Assembly (NCBI RefSeq): GCF_001593955.1 | Contig: NZ_LTAZ01000004.1 | Coordinates: forward strand, 1 to 64,000 | Length of the DNA: 64,000 nt | Direction of reading: 5' to 3' | Source: Halalkalicoccus paucihalophilus | GTDB taxonomy: Archaea; Halobacteriota; Halobacteria; Halobacteriales; Halalkalicoccaceae | Shown: positions 1 through 8,608 of the stretch, in pieces | How positions within the stretch are numbered: the first letter of the stretch is position 1 | Layout: each line of letters begins with the position of its first letter | Translations under genes and position numbers: made by a program | Notes under the pieces: generated by a model | Told to the model about the DNA's origin: nothing | The model's input: only the letters and a program-made list of their open reading frames with translations | The model's database searches: none

Positions 1-300
1 ATCGAGGGAACGGAGTTCGTCTACGACGAACACTTCGACGGGTTCGGCGGCCAGCGCCCCATCCGACTCGACGGCGGCTCCGGACTCGAGGTCTCGAATG
101 TCGAGATCGACATGAGTATCGACCAGACCGAGGCCATCCGCGTCATGCCCGGGGTCGACTCGGCGTCGATTCACGACGTCGACATGGACCTCTCGAGTTC
201 CGTTCGGGACGGCGTCTCGATCACGGGCGGTGCGGGCTCGGTCGAGACCGACGACCTGAGTGTGAGCGGGAACAGCCGCTACACCGTCTTCGAATACTGA
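1..300 (+). CDS. C-terminal end of a beta-helix-like protein (partial)
   Basis: The reading frame is open from the first base, so the gene begins before the window and only about 99 C-terminal residues are seen. The sequence has short alternating stretches of hydrophobic and Gly/Ser/Asp residues (for example SSSVRDGVSITGG and DDLSVSGNSRYTVFEY). This pattern is typical of the rungs of right-handed parallel beta-helix proteins, many of which are secreted or surface carbohydrate-active proteins in haloarchaea. The fold is inferred from this rhythm only. No catalytic residue can be assigned, and the true start and any signal peptide lie outside. A hairpin follows the stop codon at once. Confidence 0.6.
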   Translation: MEGTEFVYDEHFDGFGGQRPIRLDGGSGLEVSNVEIDMSIDQTEAIRVMPGVDSASIHDVDMDLSSSVRDGVSITGGAGSVETDDLSVSGNSRYTVFEY

Positions 301-337
301 ACCGCTTCGAGAAGCGAAAGCGGTCGTGGCGGCCACG
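301..337 (+). terminator. Two back-to-back hairpins after the stop codon
   Basis: ACCGCTT (301-307) pairs with AAGCGGT (318-324), and CGTGG (325-329) pairs with CCACG (333-337). They start at the base after the TGA of the preceding gene. No T-tract follows, so a terminator role is inferred from position only. Confidence 0.35.
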
Positions 338-414
338 AACCGGTCGCTGATCGGTCGTCTACAGTCGCTCCACATCGCTCGGACGGCTGGGGTCTTCCTT
401 TTCCTCCGAGCCGA

Positions 415-549
415 TCACTTGTCGGTCAACAGCCGTAAGAGCGCGCCCGCGAGGATCACGAGCACCCCGGCGATCGTCGCGATCGGCGGGATCGGCACGA
501 ACAACAGCACGACGCCGATGAGCATTACGATCGAGGACATTCGAACCAT
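415..549 (-). CDS. Small hydrophobic membrane protein, 44 aa
   Basis: The peptide reads MVRMSSIVMLIGVVLLF followed by VPIPPIATIAGVLVILAGALL and ends RLLTDK. This gives two short hydrophobic segments around a proline-rich turn, so a hairpin in the membrane is likely. It lies just downstream of the eut operon on the same strand, separated by about 60 nt from the end of eutA. I do not recognise a family. Methionine 1 or 4 could be the start. Function unknown. Confidence 0.6.
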   Translation of the reverse strand: MVRMSSIVMLIGVVLLFVPIPPIATIAGVLVILAGALLRLLTDK

Positions 550-608
550 GTACGGTCCATGACACGCCGTGTCACTAATACCTGCCCCCTGCAACGGAAA
601 CCGCCGTA

Positions 609-2003
609 TCAGAACGCCAGTGTCTTCACCACGACGGGAACCGTCTCGCCACCGTCGAGGGGCCGCCCGATATCGAGATACTCGCCGTCGGCGACGCCGA
701 CCTCGTCGATGACGGCGAGCGGCCGGCCGTCGGATCGCCGTCGGAGGGCCTGTCCGAGCGCCTTCGCACAGTTCTGTCGGGTGAGCACGAGGAGCGGTCG
801 ACCGCCTCCATCCGCGGTCCAGACGGTATCGATCGCCGCCGCGACCCGCGTGAGCCGGTCGTAGGTCAGGGGACCGACGTCGTCGATCGCGAGTACGACC
901 GGCTCGTCCGGGCCGTACCGCTCGGTCGCCTCCCCGATCACCCCTTCGAGGCGCGTTTCGAGGTCCTCCTCGGGGAGGTCGCCGACACCCATCGCCGGGA
1001 GGTTCCGAAGCGGGAGCAGCGACTCGTCGACCTCGACCGTCCGACCGCTGAGTTCGGTCGTTCGCGTCCCCGCCCCGACGACGGTCGCCCGGATAGTCTC
1101 GTCGAGGTCGAGAAGCGGGAGTTCGGCCGCCCGTTCGCGGATCGCCGCCGCGAGCGTCGGCCCGAGATCGGCGTACTCGAACGGGTCAGTGGGATCGCCG
1201 TGGACGAGCCGACCGACCCCACCGGTGAAGGCGACCCCGTCGACCTCGATCGGGTCGGTTGGGAGCGATCCGATCGCGAGGCTGGCGGTGCGATCCGAGA
1301 ACGGCGGGCCCGTGATCGCGTCGATCACGCAGTCGGCCATCGCGCCCGCCAGCCGATCGAGGTCCTCGGTCGAGGGCTCCGTGCCGGGTTCGAGGTCGAC
1401 CCCCAGATCGTCGGCCAGTCCCCGTATCGCCTCCGAAACGCCCGTGATCGCTCCCTCCGAATCGAACCGGACGAGTCGTCCGCCGACATCGAGACAGCGC
1501 GTGTCGCGGACGCCATCGGCGTCGAACAGCGCGACGTTGGTCGTCCCGCCGCCCACGTCGGCGTTCGCGACGATCTCCCCGCGCTCTTTCGCCCGTGTCG
1601 CCGCTCCCGAACCCTGCCCCGCGAGCACCGCTTCGAGCGCGGGACCGGCCGCCGCCGCGACGAACTCGCCGCCCTCGCTCGCGATCCGGTGGACCAGCGC
1701 CTCGGCGTTGTCCTTCCGAGCGGTTTCGCCGGTGACGATCACCGCCCCCGTCTCGATCCCGCTCGGCTCGACCCTCGCGGCGGCGAGTTCGTCCTCGACG
1801 ATCCGCGCGACCGCGTCGATGTCGACCGTCTCCGGCCCGGAAAGCGGCGTCTCGTGGATCGTCCCCCGATACCTGATCTCTCGTGAGACGATCTCCAGTT
1901 TCCCCGCGCCGGCGGGCTCCCTCACCTCTAGCTCGCTGACGACGACCTGCGTCGTCGTAGTGCCGACGTCGATCCCGACGCTCGTCAGCCGGTGTTCGCT
2001 CAT
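609..2003 (-). CDS. eutA: Ethanolamine ammonia-lyase reactivating factor EutA
   Basis: EutA is the chaperone-like ATPase that frees inactivated cobalamin from ethanolamine ammonia-lyase so that fresh adenosylcobalamin can bind. The 464-residue length matches bacterial EutA. The N-terminus has the actin/Hsp70-like phosphate loop VGIDVGTTTTQ (about residues 9-19), a second ATPase motif NADVGGGTTNVALFD and the GGRLVRFDSEG stretch typical of EutA. It is the last gene of eutB-eutC-eutA, starting 24 nt after eutC. The ATG at 2001-2003 directly precedes the conserved N-terminus. No other eut genes (aldehyde dehydrogenase, microcompartment shell) are visible nearby. Confidence 0.9.
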   Translation of the reverse strand: MSEHRLTSVGIDVGTTTTQVVVSELEVREPAGAGKLEIVSREIRYRGTIHETPLSGPETVDIDAVARIVEDELAAARVEPSGIETGAVIVTGETARKDNAEALVHRIASEGGEFVAAAAGPALEAVLAGQGSGAATRAKERGEIVANADVGGGTTNVALFDADGVRDTRCLDVGGRLVRFDSEGAITGVSEAIRGLADDLGVDLEPGTEPSTEDLDRLAGAMADCVIDAITGPPFSDRTASLAIGSLPTDPIEVDGVAFTGGVGRLVHGDPTDPFEYADLGPTLAAAIRERAAELPLLDLDETIRATVVGAGTRTTELSGRTVEVDESLLPLRNLPAMGVGDLPEEDLETRLEGVIGEATERYGPDEPVVLAIDDVGPLTYDRLTRVAAAIDTVWTADGGGRPLLVLTRQNCAKALGQALRRRSDGRPLAVIDEVGVADGEYLDIGRPLDGGETVPVVVKTLAF

Positions 2004-2027
2004 CGCCCGGATCCAATCCTTCTCATC

Positions 2028-2792
2028 TCAGTCGGTGACGAACTCCCGGTCGTCCTCGCGCAGGTCGATCCCGCTTCGCTCGCGCTCGCACATTTCCGCG
2101 ATCAGGTCGACGAGCTGGGCCCCCGCCTCGACCGGCGGCAGCCCTCCCTGATGGATGTTCGAGATCACGGACTTCTTCGCGGTCGGCCCGCCGCGTTCGG
2201 GTCCGTAGACCAGATACGCGCTCAGACTCTCGGCGCTCGCGAGGCCGGGGCGCTCGCCGATCAGGATTACACAGCAATCGGCGTCGAGCTCCTCGCCGAT
2301 CGCGTCCATCACGTCGACGCGGCCGTACTCGACGAACACGGGGGTGCCGACCCGCAGGTCGCGGTCGGCGAGGCCGTCGAGCAGGATCGGCAGCAGGTCG
2401 GGAACGTTCGCCTCGACGGCGCTCGAACTCAGCCCGTCGGCGACGACCAACTGGACCTCGGGGCCCTCCTCGCAGTGCTCACGGAGGTATTCGGCGGTCT
2501 CCGCGGAGATCTCCCGTCCCCGATCCGGCCGCGCGAGGTACTCCTCGGTGTCCTCGATCAGCGTGCCGATCTTCACCAGCCCCGTCTCCTCGATGAACCC
2601 CTCGTCGACGTTCGTGAGTACCGCATCGCGGGCGATCCCGTGGTCGGCCCGGAATTCGAGTAGCGTGTCGGTCCGCGGGCGCGAGCCGGCCCGCCCGACG
2701 CCCAGCCGCGAGGGGTTTCGATCCGTGATCCGTTCCAGTAGGTCGGGATCCCGCGGCCCGTCGAGCCGGTCCTTCGCTCGTTTGTCACTCAT
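2028..2792 (-). CDS. eutC: Ethanolamine ammonia-lyase light chain EutC
   Basis: EutC is the small subunit of adenosylcobalamin-dependent ethanolamine ammonia-lyase, which turns ethanolamine into acetaldehyde and ammonia. The 254-residue protein has the family features NPSRLGVGRAGSRPRT near the N-terminus, the ADGLSSSAV stretch, the region around VILIGERPGLASAESLSAYLVYGP that contributes to B12 binding, and NIHQGGLPPVEAG near the end. I chose the ATG at 2790-2792 because it lies only 2 nt after the eutB stop and precedes the conserved part. Tight spacing implies one transcript and coupled synthesis of the two subunits. Confidence 0.92.
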   Translation of the reverse strand: MSDKRAKDRLDGPRDPDLLERITDRNPSRLGVGRAGSRPRTDTLLEFRADHGIARDAVLTNVDEGFIEETGLVKIGTLIEDTEEYLARPDRGREISAETAEYLREHCEEGPEVQLVVADGLSSSAVEANVPDLLPILLDGLADRDLRVGTPVFVEYGRVDVMDAIGEELDADCCVILIGERPGLASAESLSAYLVYGPERGGPTAKKSVISNIHQGGLPPVEAGAQLVDLIAEMCERERSGIDLREDDREFVTD

Positions 2793-2794
2793 GT

Positions 2795-4147
2795 TCACGC
2801 GAACACCGTCGGGTCGCCGGCCCGCTCGGTCAGCCGTCCGTTCTCGGTGATCCCCATCTCGCGGAGCCACTCCCCGAAGGGTTCGATAGGTTCGCGGCCA
2901 AACAGCTCCCGGAGCGTTGCCGCGTCGTGGTAGCTGTTGGACTGGTAGTTGAGCATCACGTCGTCGCCCATCGGGACGGTGATGAAGTAGTTCGAGCCGG
3001 CCGCCGCGAGCGTGATCGCGAGCGTCTCGATGTCGTTCTGGTCGGCCTCCATGTGGTTGGTGTAGCAAGCGTCGATCCCCATCGGGATCCCGTGTAGCTT
3101 GCCCATGAACACGTCTTCCAACCCTGCCCGAATGACCTGCCGGCCGTCGTAGAGGTACTCGGGGCCGATGAACCCGACCACCGTGTTGAGCAGGAACGGA
3201 TCGTAGCGCTTCGCGAGCCCGTAACAGCGCGATTCGAGCGTGAGCTGGTCGACCCCCTCGTGGGCGTCGCCCGAGAGTTCCGCGCCTTGGCCGGTCTCGA
3301 AGTACCAGACGTTCGGCCCCGAGGAGCTACAGCGCCGCCGGGCGAGCTCGTCGGCCTCGTCGAGCAGCGAGACGTCGATCCCGAACTCCTCGTTGCCCGC
3401 CTCCGTACCGGCGAGGCTCTGAAAGACCATGTCGGCGGGTGCACCCTCGCGGATCGCCTCCATCTGCGTGGTAACGTGCGAGAGACAGCAGTTCTGCGTC
3501 GGCACCGCCCACTCCTCGATGAACCCGTGGGTCGCTTCGAGGATCGCCGCCGTGTTCTCGGCGCTGTCGACGACGGGGTTGATTCCGATCACCGCGTCGC
3601 CCGTCCCGTACGAGAGCCCCTCGCGGGTCGAATCGAGGACGTTCTCGACGTCGTCGGCGGGGTCGTTGGGCTGCAATCTGAACGAAAGGGTGCCGGGCTC
3701 GCCGATGGTCGTGTTACACCGGGCGGTGATCGTCATCCGCGAGGAGACGAGCGCCAGATCCATGTTCGACATGAGCTTCGCCACCGCGGCGATCATCTCG
3801 CTGGTCAACCCCTCGCGGATTGCCCGAATCTCGCGGTCAGTAGTAGAAGAGTCGACGAGGAACTCCCGGAGTTCCGCGACGGACCACTCTTTGATCCGCT
3901 CGTAGATCGGCTCGCGGACGGCGTCCTGGATGACTCGCGTCACCTCGTCCTCCTGGTAGGGGACGACCGGGTTCTCCCGTAGTTCCCGAAGCGTCACGCG
4001 GCTGAGCGCCTTCTTCGCCGCGACCCGCTCGGCGTCGGAGTCGGCCGCGATCCCCGCCAGTTCGTCGCCCGTCTTTCGCTCGTTGGCCTTCGCCAACAGC
4101 GCCCGGAGGGAATCGAACTCCCCCTCTCGTCGAGATATCGTCGCCAT
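2795..4147 (-). CDS. eutB: Ethanolamine ammonia-lyase heavy chain EutB
   Basis: EutB is the catalytic TIM-barrel subunit of ethanolamine ammonia-lyase. With the ATG at 4145-4147 the protein has 450 residues, close to the 453 of E. coli EutB, and aligns along its whole length. It shows the substrate-site segment TTIGEPGTLSFRLQPND (about 146-162), PTQNCCLSHVTTQ, FETGQGAELS, VGFIGPEYLYDGRQ, CYTNHMEADQND and the terminal GRLTERAGDP. A GTG 18 nt upstream is possible but less likely, because a TATA-like element lies 28 nt before the ATG. It is first in eutBCA. Haloarchaeal ethanolamine could come from phospholipid head groups; that source is an inference. Confidence 0.95.
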   Translation of the reverse strand: MATISRREGEFDSLRALLAKANERKTGDELAGIAADSDAERVAAKKALSRVTLRELRENPVVPYQEDEVTRVIQDAVREPIYERIKEWSVAELREFLVDSSTTDREIRAIREGLTSEMIAAVAKLMSNMDLALVSSRMTITARCNTTIGEPGTLSFRLQPNDPADDVENVLDSTREGLSYGTGDAVIGINPVVDSAENTAAILEATHGFIEEWAVPTQNCCLSHVTTQMEAIREGAPADMVFQSLAGTEAGNEEFGIDVSLLDEADELARRRCSSSGPNVWYFETGQGAELSGDAHEGVDQLTLESRCYGLAKRYDPFLLNTVVGFIGPEYLYDGRQVIRAGLEDVFMGKLHGIPMGIDACYTNHMEADQNDIETLAITLAAAGSNYFITVPMGDDVMLNYQSNSYHDAATLRELFGREPIEPFGEWLREMGITENGRLTERAGDPTVFA

Positions 4148-4170
4148 ACCCCGTTCTAGCTCCACAGAAT

Positions 4171-4226
4171 AGCTTAACCTTGTTGACTGTTAACAAACCG
4201 GAGTTGGTGTTCCACAACCGGAGTTG
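4171..4226 (-). promoter_or_regulatory. eutB promoter with tandem direct repeats
   Basis: Read on the minus strand, a TATA-like GGTTAAGCT is centred about 28 nt before the eutB ATG. Upstream lie an inverted repeat TTGTT-N7-AACAA (4180-4196) and two identical 11-bp copies of CAACTCCGGTT (4196-4206 and 4216-4226) set 20 bp apart, two helical turns. This arrangement fits an activator binding side by side upstream of TATA; the activator is unknown. Confidence 0.5.
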
Positions 4227-4270
4227 ATCCTTCTACGGTACACACGCCTCCACCGGACCGACGGACTCTC

Positions 4271-4834
4271 TCACGAACGGTCGCATGCTGCCCGAGCGAC
4301 CGCTCGAAACCGTCTCCGGAGCACGCCGGCCCCGGGAGTGCCGTCCCTGATCCACAGGCCGGCAACCGCCAGTCCGACGAACGCCGAGACGATCAGCGCC
4401 GGCGAGGGGGTGAGGCTGAACCCACTGAGTTCGGCGAGAACTCCCGCTTGGCTGTCCTCGGGGACCGAAAGCAGCGGCCAGAGCAGGAATCGCGTGTATG
4501 CGTACTCGCCGGCCAGCGCCGACTGCACGGCGTCGCTCGCGATATGAGAGAGGTAACCGAGGCCGAATGCGACGCCGTACTCGGCCCTCGACCGGCGCGC
4601 GAAATACCAGTAAACGGCCACACACAGGGGGAGCGCGACGACCGGCGCGTGTGCGAGCATCCGCCCCGACGGGATCACCCCCAGATTCCACGCCAGCGGC
4701 TTGTCGATCAGGTCCGGCAACTGACTCGCGAACACCACCACGATCGTCGCGACGCCGTCCGGCGATTCGCCCCGACGCCGCCTCAGCACCGAATACAGGA
4801 CGTACGCGAGCGCCGCATGTCCCCACGGCCACAT
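4271..4834 (-). CDS. Membrane-bound metal-dependent hydrolase-like protein (YdjM/DUF457 family)
   Basis: The 187-residue protein has an N-terminal GHAALAYVLY histidine motif, the SQLPDLIDKP stretch, a MLAHAPVVALPL segment and GYLSHIASDAVQS. These His/Asp positions define the YdjM/DUF457 family of integral membrane proteins that resemble metal-dependent hydrolases. Four or more hydrophobic segments are visible. The substrate of the family is not known; many haloarchaea carry one or more copies. It stands alone, divergent from the next gene, with the eut promoter downstream. Confidence 0.75.
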   Translation of the reverse strand: MWPWGHAALAYVLYSVLRRRRGESPDGVATIVVVFASQLPDLIDKPLAWNLGVIPSGRMLAHAPVVALPLCVAVYWYFARRSRAEYGVAFGLGYLSHIASDAVQSALAGEYAYTRFLLWPLLSVPEDSQAGVLAELSGFSLTPSPALIVSAFVGLAVAGLWIRDGTPGAGVLRRRFRAVARAACDRS

Positions 4835-4996
4835 TCGCCTCCGCCTACCCGTCGCGTGCGTTTAGTGTTGCTGGTGTGATAATTACCTAAGTTGGAACGA
4901 AAATTCCGACATCTCGGCGTCGGTGATTTGTGCGAGACTCCTCAGTTGGTGCCGAACGGCAGTAGGTTCTTGTCGTCTCCTGTGGTAGTGTCTCAC

Positions 4997-5395
4997 ATGA
5001 TAAAAGGAGTGCTCGCGGTCCTCGGCCTCGTCGAACTGCTCGTTCCCCGTCGATTCATCGAGTTCTGGGAGGGCTATGCCCTCGAGAACCCGAAGGACTG
5101 TTCGCTCGAATCGTGGGTGATTCCCGTCGCCCGCCTCGAGGGACTGCTCTTTCTCGCGGCGCTCGCCAAACCGCGGGCGTTCTCGGGGCCGATCCGAGCG
5201 GTACTCGGCTGTTACGGGTTGATGGCCGCGCTCTCGCCCGATGGATATCTGGAGTACTGGACGCCGCTGATCTACGAGGACGGACGCCCCGAGTGGAAGC
5301 CGTGGGTCGTTCCCCTGACGCGTGTGATCGGTGTCTGTTACGTGGCGCTCGCGCTGTTCGGGTGGTGCTCGAAGAACGATACAGGAACCGGCTGA
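4997..5395 (+). CDS. Haloarchaeal membrane protein of unknown function, 132 aa
   Basis: Starting from the ATG at 4997-4999, the protein begins MIKGVLAVLGLVELLVPRRF and has three to four hydrophobic stretches (about residues 1-14, 45-55, 62-78 and 105-122). Motifs such as EFWEGYALENP and LEYWTPLIYED are rich in aromatic residues. I do not recognise a characterised family. The frame stays open further upstream, but that part is not hydrophobic and looks non-coding. The gene is convergent with glmS, with six bases between the stop codons. Confidence 0.65.
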   Translation: MIKGVLAVLGLVELLVPRRFIEFWEGYALENPKDCSLESWVIPVARLEGLLFLAALAKPRAFSGPIRAVLGCYGLMAALSPDGYLEYWTPLIYEDGRPEWKPWVVPLTRVIGVCYVALALFGWCSKNDTGTG

Positions 5396-5401
5396 ACCGG
5401 G

Positions 5402-7204
5402 CTACTCGACGGTGACGCTTTTCGCGAGGTTGCGCGGTTTGTCGATCGACCTGCCGAGACGGTTCGCGAGCCAGTACGACACCAACTGGAGTTGGACGTT
5501 CGCGAGGATCGGTCCCACCCGTCCGTGCGTCTCGGGGATCGAGAGGACGTGATCCGCGTAGCGCTCGACGTCGGACTGGCCGTCGGTCACGGCGATGACC
5601 GGCGCACTGCGGGCCTCGACCTCCTTTACGTTGCCGATGGTCTTGGTCGCGCGCTCGTCGTCGCCGGTCACCACGGCGAAGATCGGCGTTTCGCCCGTTA
5701 CGAGCGCGAGCGGGCCGTGTTTGAGTTCGCCCGCCGCAAAGCCCTCGGCGTGTTTGTACGTGATCTCCTTCATCTTCAGTGCGCCCTCGAGCGCGACCGG
5801 ATAGTTGTAGCCCCGGCCGATGAAGAAGTACGCTCCCGCGTCCTCGTACTCGGCGGCGATCTCCTTGGCCGGCGAACTGTCGAGGATCGACTGGACGTGA
5901 TCGGGCAGGTCCCGCAGTGCGCCCAGCAGTTCCCGTCGTTCGCCGTCCTCGATTGCGTCGGCCAGGAGGGTCAACGCGGTCTGCTGGCTCGCAAAGGTTT
6001 TCGTGGCGGCGACGCCGATCTCGGGACCGGCCCGGATGTACATCGTGTAATCGCACTCGCGGGCCGCCGACGAGCCGACGACGTTCGTCACCGCCACCGT
6101 CGTTGCGCCCGCCCTGCCGGCCTGCCGGAGCGCCCGCAGCGTGTCCGCGGTCTCGCCGCTCTGGGTGACGCCGATCACCAGCGTGCCGTCGTCGATCGGC
6201 ACCGACGAGCGGTCGTACTCGCTGGCCATGAACGTCTGGGCCTGAACGCCCCGTTCCCGGAGGGTGAGTTCGCCGTAGAGCGCGGCGTGATAGGAGGTGC
6301 CACAGGCGACGAACTGGACTCGTTTCGGGGTCGGCAGTCCGGCGAGTTCCTCGATGGTCACGCTCCCTTCGAGTTCGTCGACCCGGCCGCGCAGACACTG
6401 GCGCAGCGAGCGGGGCTGTTCGTTGATCTCCTTGAGCATGTAGTGGTCGTAGCCGCTCTTGCCGGCGTCCTCGGCGTCCCACTCGACCCGCTCGACCGGC
6501 GGTTCCAACACGGTGCCTTCGGCGTCGGTCACGACGATCTCGTCGTCGGTCAGGGCGGCGAACTGCCCGTCCTCGAGGTAGATCACCCGATCGGTGTACT
6601 CGATGAACGCGGGGACGTCGCTCGCCAGATAGGTGCCACCCTCGCTGAGACCCAACACGAGCGGGGAGTCCTGTCGGGTAGCGTGGATCGTCTCCGAACC
6701 CTCGAAGACGGCCGCCAGCGCGTAACTGCCCTCCAGCCGGGAGACGGCCGTGCGGAACGCCGATTCGGGGTCGAGCCCCTCGTCGAGGTAGTGTTCGATC
6801 AGGTGGGGGACGACCTCGGTGTCGGTCTCGCTGTAGAAGGTGTGACCGTCCGCCGCCAGTTCCTCGCGCAGGGGTTCGTAGTTCTCGATGATGCCGTTGT
6901 GGACGACCGCGACCTGTTTCTCGCAGTCGGCGTGGGGGTGGGCGTTGCGGTCCGAGGGCGGGCCGTGGGTGCTCCAGCGGGTGTGGCCGATCCCGACGGG
7001 AACGCTCGGAATCTCCTGTCCGTCGAGGAGCGATTCGAGGTTCTCGAGTTCGCCCTCGCTCTTGTAGACCGAGATCGCCTCGTCCGAGAGGGCGATCCCC
7101 GCCGAGTCATACCCCCGATACTCCAGTCCCGACAGCCCCGTCAGGAGCACGTCGAGGACCTCCCTGTCGCGTCCGTCGCCGGCGTAGCCGATGATCCCAC
7201 ACAT
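5402..7204 (-). CDS. glmS: Glutamine-fructose-6-phosphate aminotransferase (isomerizing) GlmS
   Basis: GlmS makes glucosamine-6-phosphate from fructose-6-phosphate and glutamine, the first step to UDP-N-acetylglucosamine used for S-layer and lipid glycosylation. The 600-residue protein starts MCGIIGY, so the N-terminal nucleophile Cys sits directly after the initiator Met. The glutaminase domain shows GHTRWSTHG, HNGIIENY and SETDTEVV (residues 1 to about 225). Two SIS sugar-isomerase domains follow with CGTSYHA, VTQSGETADT, the GRGYNYPVALEGALKMKE motif and a C-terminal NLAKSVTVE. It follows glmU by 2 nt on the same strand, so the two pathway genes are probably co-transcribed. Confidence 0.96.
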   Translation of the reverse strand: MCGIIGYAGDGRDREVLDVLLTGLSGLEYRGYDSAGIALSDEAISVYKSEGELENLESLLDGQEIPSVPVGIGHTRWSTHGPPSDRNAHPHADCEKQVAVVHNGIIENYEPLREELAADGHTFYSETDTEVVPHLIEHYLDEGLDPESAFRTAVSRLEGSYALAAVFEGSETIHATRQDSPLVLGLSEGGTYLASDVPAFIEYTDRVIYLEDGQFAALTDDEIVVTDAEGTVLEPPVERVEWDAEDAGKSGYDHYMLKEINEQPRSLRQCLRGRVDELEGSVTIEELAGLPTPKRVQFVACGTSYHAALYGELTLRERGVQAQTFMASEYDRSSVPIDDGTLVIGVTQSGETADTLRALRQAGRAGATTVAVTNVVGSSAARECDYTMYIRAGPEIGVAATKTFASQQTALTLLADAIEDGERRELLGALRDLPDHVQSILDSSPAKEIAAEYEDAGAYFFIGRGYNYPVALEGALKMKEITYKHAEGFAAGELKHGPLALVTGETPIFAVVTGDDERATKTIGNVKEVEARSAPVIAVTDGQSDVERYADHVLSIPETHGRVGPILANVQLQLVSYWLANRLGRSIDKPRNLAKSVTVE

Positions 7205-7206
7205 GG

Positions 7207-8385
7207 TTATCGCACCTCCGTCTCTCCCGCGATCGTTCCCTCGACCCGAGCGCCCGCCCGAACGGTCGCGTCCGGCCCCACCATCGCCCCGGGGACGAAC
7301 GTCGCTCCCCCACCCACGTGGGCCCGAGCGGCGAACAGCGCGCCGAGGCGTTCGCGCTCGAACACCCGGTTGCCGATCCGGACGTCGCCCGGCCCGCCCG
7401 GGACGGTCGTCGCCGCGCCGATGTGAACACCCTGCCCGGTGACACACTCGATGAGCGTCGCGTTCGGCTCGACCCTGGTGTCGGAATCGAGCACCGACCC
7501 CTCGACGACCGCGCCGGACCCGACGGTGACGTTCTCGCCGAGACAGGTGTACGGTCCCAGAACGGCCCCGGGTCCGACCTCGGCGTCGGCCCCGATCACG
7601 ACCGGATCGCGGATCACTGCGGTGTCGTGAACGCTCGCTGTGTCGTCGATCCGCCCCTCGCGGCTCTCCCCGACGACGCCCGCCTGGATCAGGTCCCGGG
7701 TCACTTCGAGGAGGTCCCACGGGTAGGTCGCGTCGACCCACAGCCCCTCCGTGAGCGTTCCCCTCACCTCGGCCTCGGTGTCGACGAGCCACGAGAGCGC
7801 GTCGATCAGCGAGTGTTCGCCGTCGCGCGGTTCGGCGTTCCGGATCGCCTCGAAGATCCGCGGATTCAGGCCGTAGACGCCGGCGTTGAGCCGGTATTTC
7901 CGTTCGTCGGTCGGCCGTTCGACGAGGTCGACGACCCGACCGTTATCCATGATCACGCCCCCGTAGTGTTCGACGCGGTTGTGATCGAGCACTCCGAGGG
8001 TCACCGCGCCCTCCCCGGTCGCCTCGATTACGTCGCCGATGATCCGCGAGTCGAGGATCTGATCGCCGTAGACGACGAGGAACGGCCCGTCGAACCGGTC
8101 CTCGACCGAGAGCAGCGCGTGGCCCGACCCCAACTGTTTCTCCTGAACGACGTAGGTCAGCGGGACGTTCCGATAGGTGGGACCGAAGTGGTCCTGAACG
8201 CGGCTCCGACCGTAGCCGACGACGACGGTGATGTCGCTGACGCCGGCCTCGATCAGCCCGTCGAAGACGTACGCGAGGATCGGCTTGTTCGCCGCGGGCA
8301 ACATCGGTTTAGGCCGATGATGCGTTAGGGGGCGGAGGCGCTTTCCCTCCCCGGCGGCGAGGACGACTGCAGGTAACGAGTCCAT
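7207..8385 (-). CDS. glmU: Bifunctional sugar-1-phosphate nucleotidylyltransferase/acetyltransferase (GlmU-like)
   Basis: The protein (392 aa) joins an N-terminal nucleotidyltransferase domain ([27 protein letters not shown]) to a C-terminal left-handed beta-helix of hexapeptide repeats (for example [20 protein letters not shown] and DVRIGNRV). Archaeal proteins of this layout act as UDP-sugar pyrophosphorylases with amino-sugar-1-phosphate acetyltransferase activity. With glmS directly downstream, a role in UDP-GlcNAc synthesis is the best reading, although related proteins also make dTDP- or UDP-glucose. The ATG at 8383-8385 sits directly before the conserved [11 protein letters not shown]. 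It is divergent from msrB across a hairpin-rich spacer. Confidence 0.88.
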   Translation of the reverse strand: MDSLPAVVLAAGEGKRLRPLTHHRPKPMLPAANKPILAYVFDGLIEAGVSDITVVVGYGRSRVQDHFGPTYRNVPLTYVVQEKQLGSGHALLSVEDRFDGPFLVVYGDQILDSRIIGDVIEATGEGAVTLGVLDHNRVEHYGGVIMDNGRVVDLVERPTDERKYRLNAGVYGLNPRIFEAIRNAEPRDGEHSLIDALSWLVDTEAEVRGTLTEGLWVDATYPWDLLEVTRDLIQAGVVGESREGRIDDTASVHDTAVIRDPVVIGADAEVGPGAVLGPYTCLGENVTVGSGAVVEGSVLDSDTRVEPNATLIECVTGQGVHIGAATTVPGGPGDVRIGNRVFERERLGALFAARAHVGGGATFVPGAMVGPDATVRAGARVEGTIAGETEVR

Positions 8386-8482
8386 ACCTCACCGAATCGG
8401 CGGACTGACACTTATGTCTTTCATCCTGCGGGCTACGTTCGCTGCAATCCCGCACGATTTATCCGACGAAATCCGGGTTTCT

Positions 8483-8584
8483 ACCCGCCTTCGGCGGCGG
8501 GTTTCCGTTTTCGGCCGTCGTCCCTGCCGTGTCCGACACACGGCCGACGGAGGTCCGACTTCGGTGGCCGTCGGACAGGTTTTT
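8483..8584. repeat. Cluster of three perfect hairpins in a divergent spacer
   Basis: ACCCGCC (8483-8489) pairs with GGCGGGT (8496-8502); GCCGTGT (8526-8532) with ACACGGC (8538-8544); and GTCCGAC (8553-8559) with GTCGGAC (8570-8576). A T5 run follows at 8580-8584. The cluster lies between the divergent glmU and msrB genes, where a terminator is not expected for either gene. Confidence 0.5.
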
Positions 8585-8608
8585 CGCTCCTCGTACCGTA
8601 GGCGGGGT

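Noticed and set aside
359..565. 68-residue minus-strand frame overlapping the small membrane gene
   Set aside because: Rich in Arg and Asp with no hydrophobic or conserved pattern. The other frame on the same strand gives a clean membrane peptide.
1186..2016. Long minus-strand frame antiparallel in phase to eutA
   Set aside because: Extremely rich in Arg and Gly, the typical shadow of a GC-rich gene. EutA in the main frame matches its family over its full length.
4148..4270. Possible cobalamin riboswitch before eutB
   Set aside because: The space between a well-placed TATA box and the ATG is only about 25 nt, leaving no room for a transcribed aptamer.
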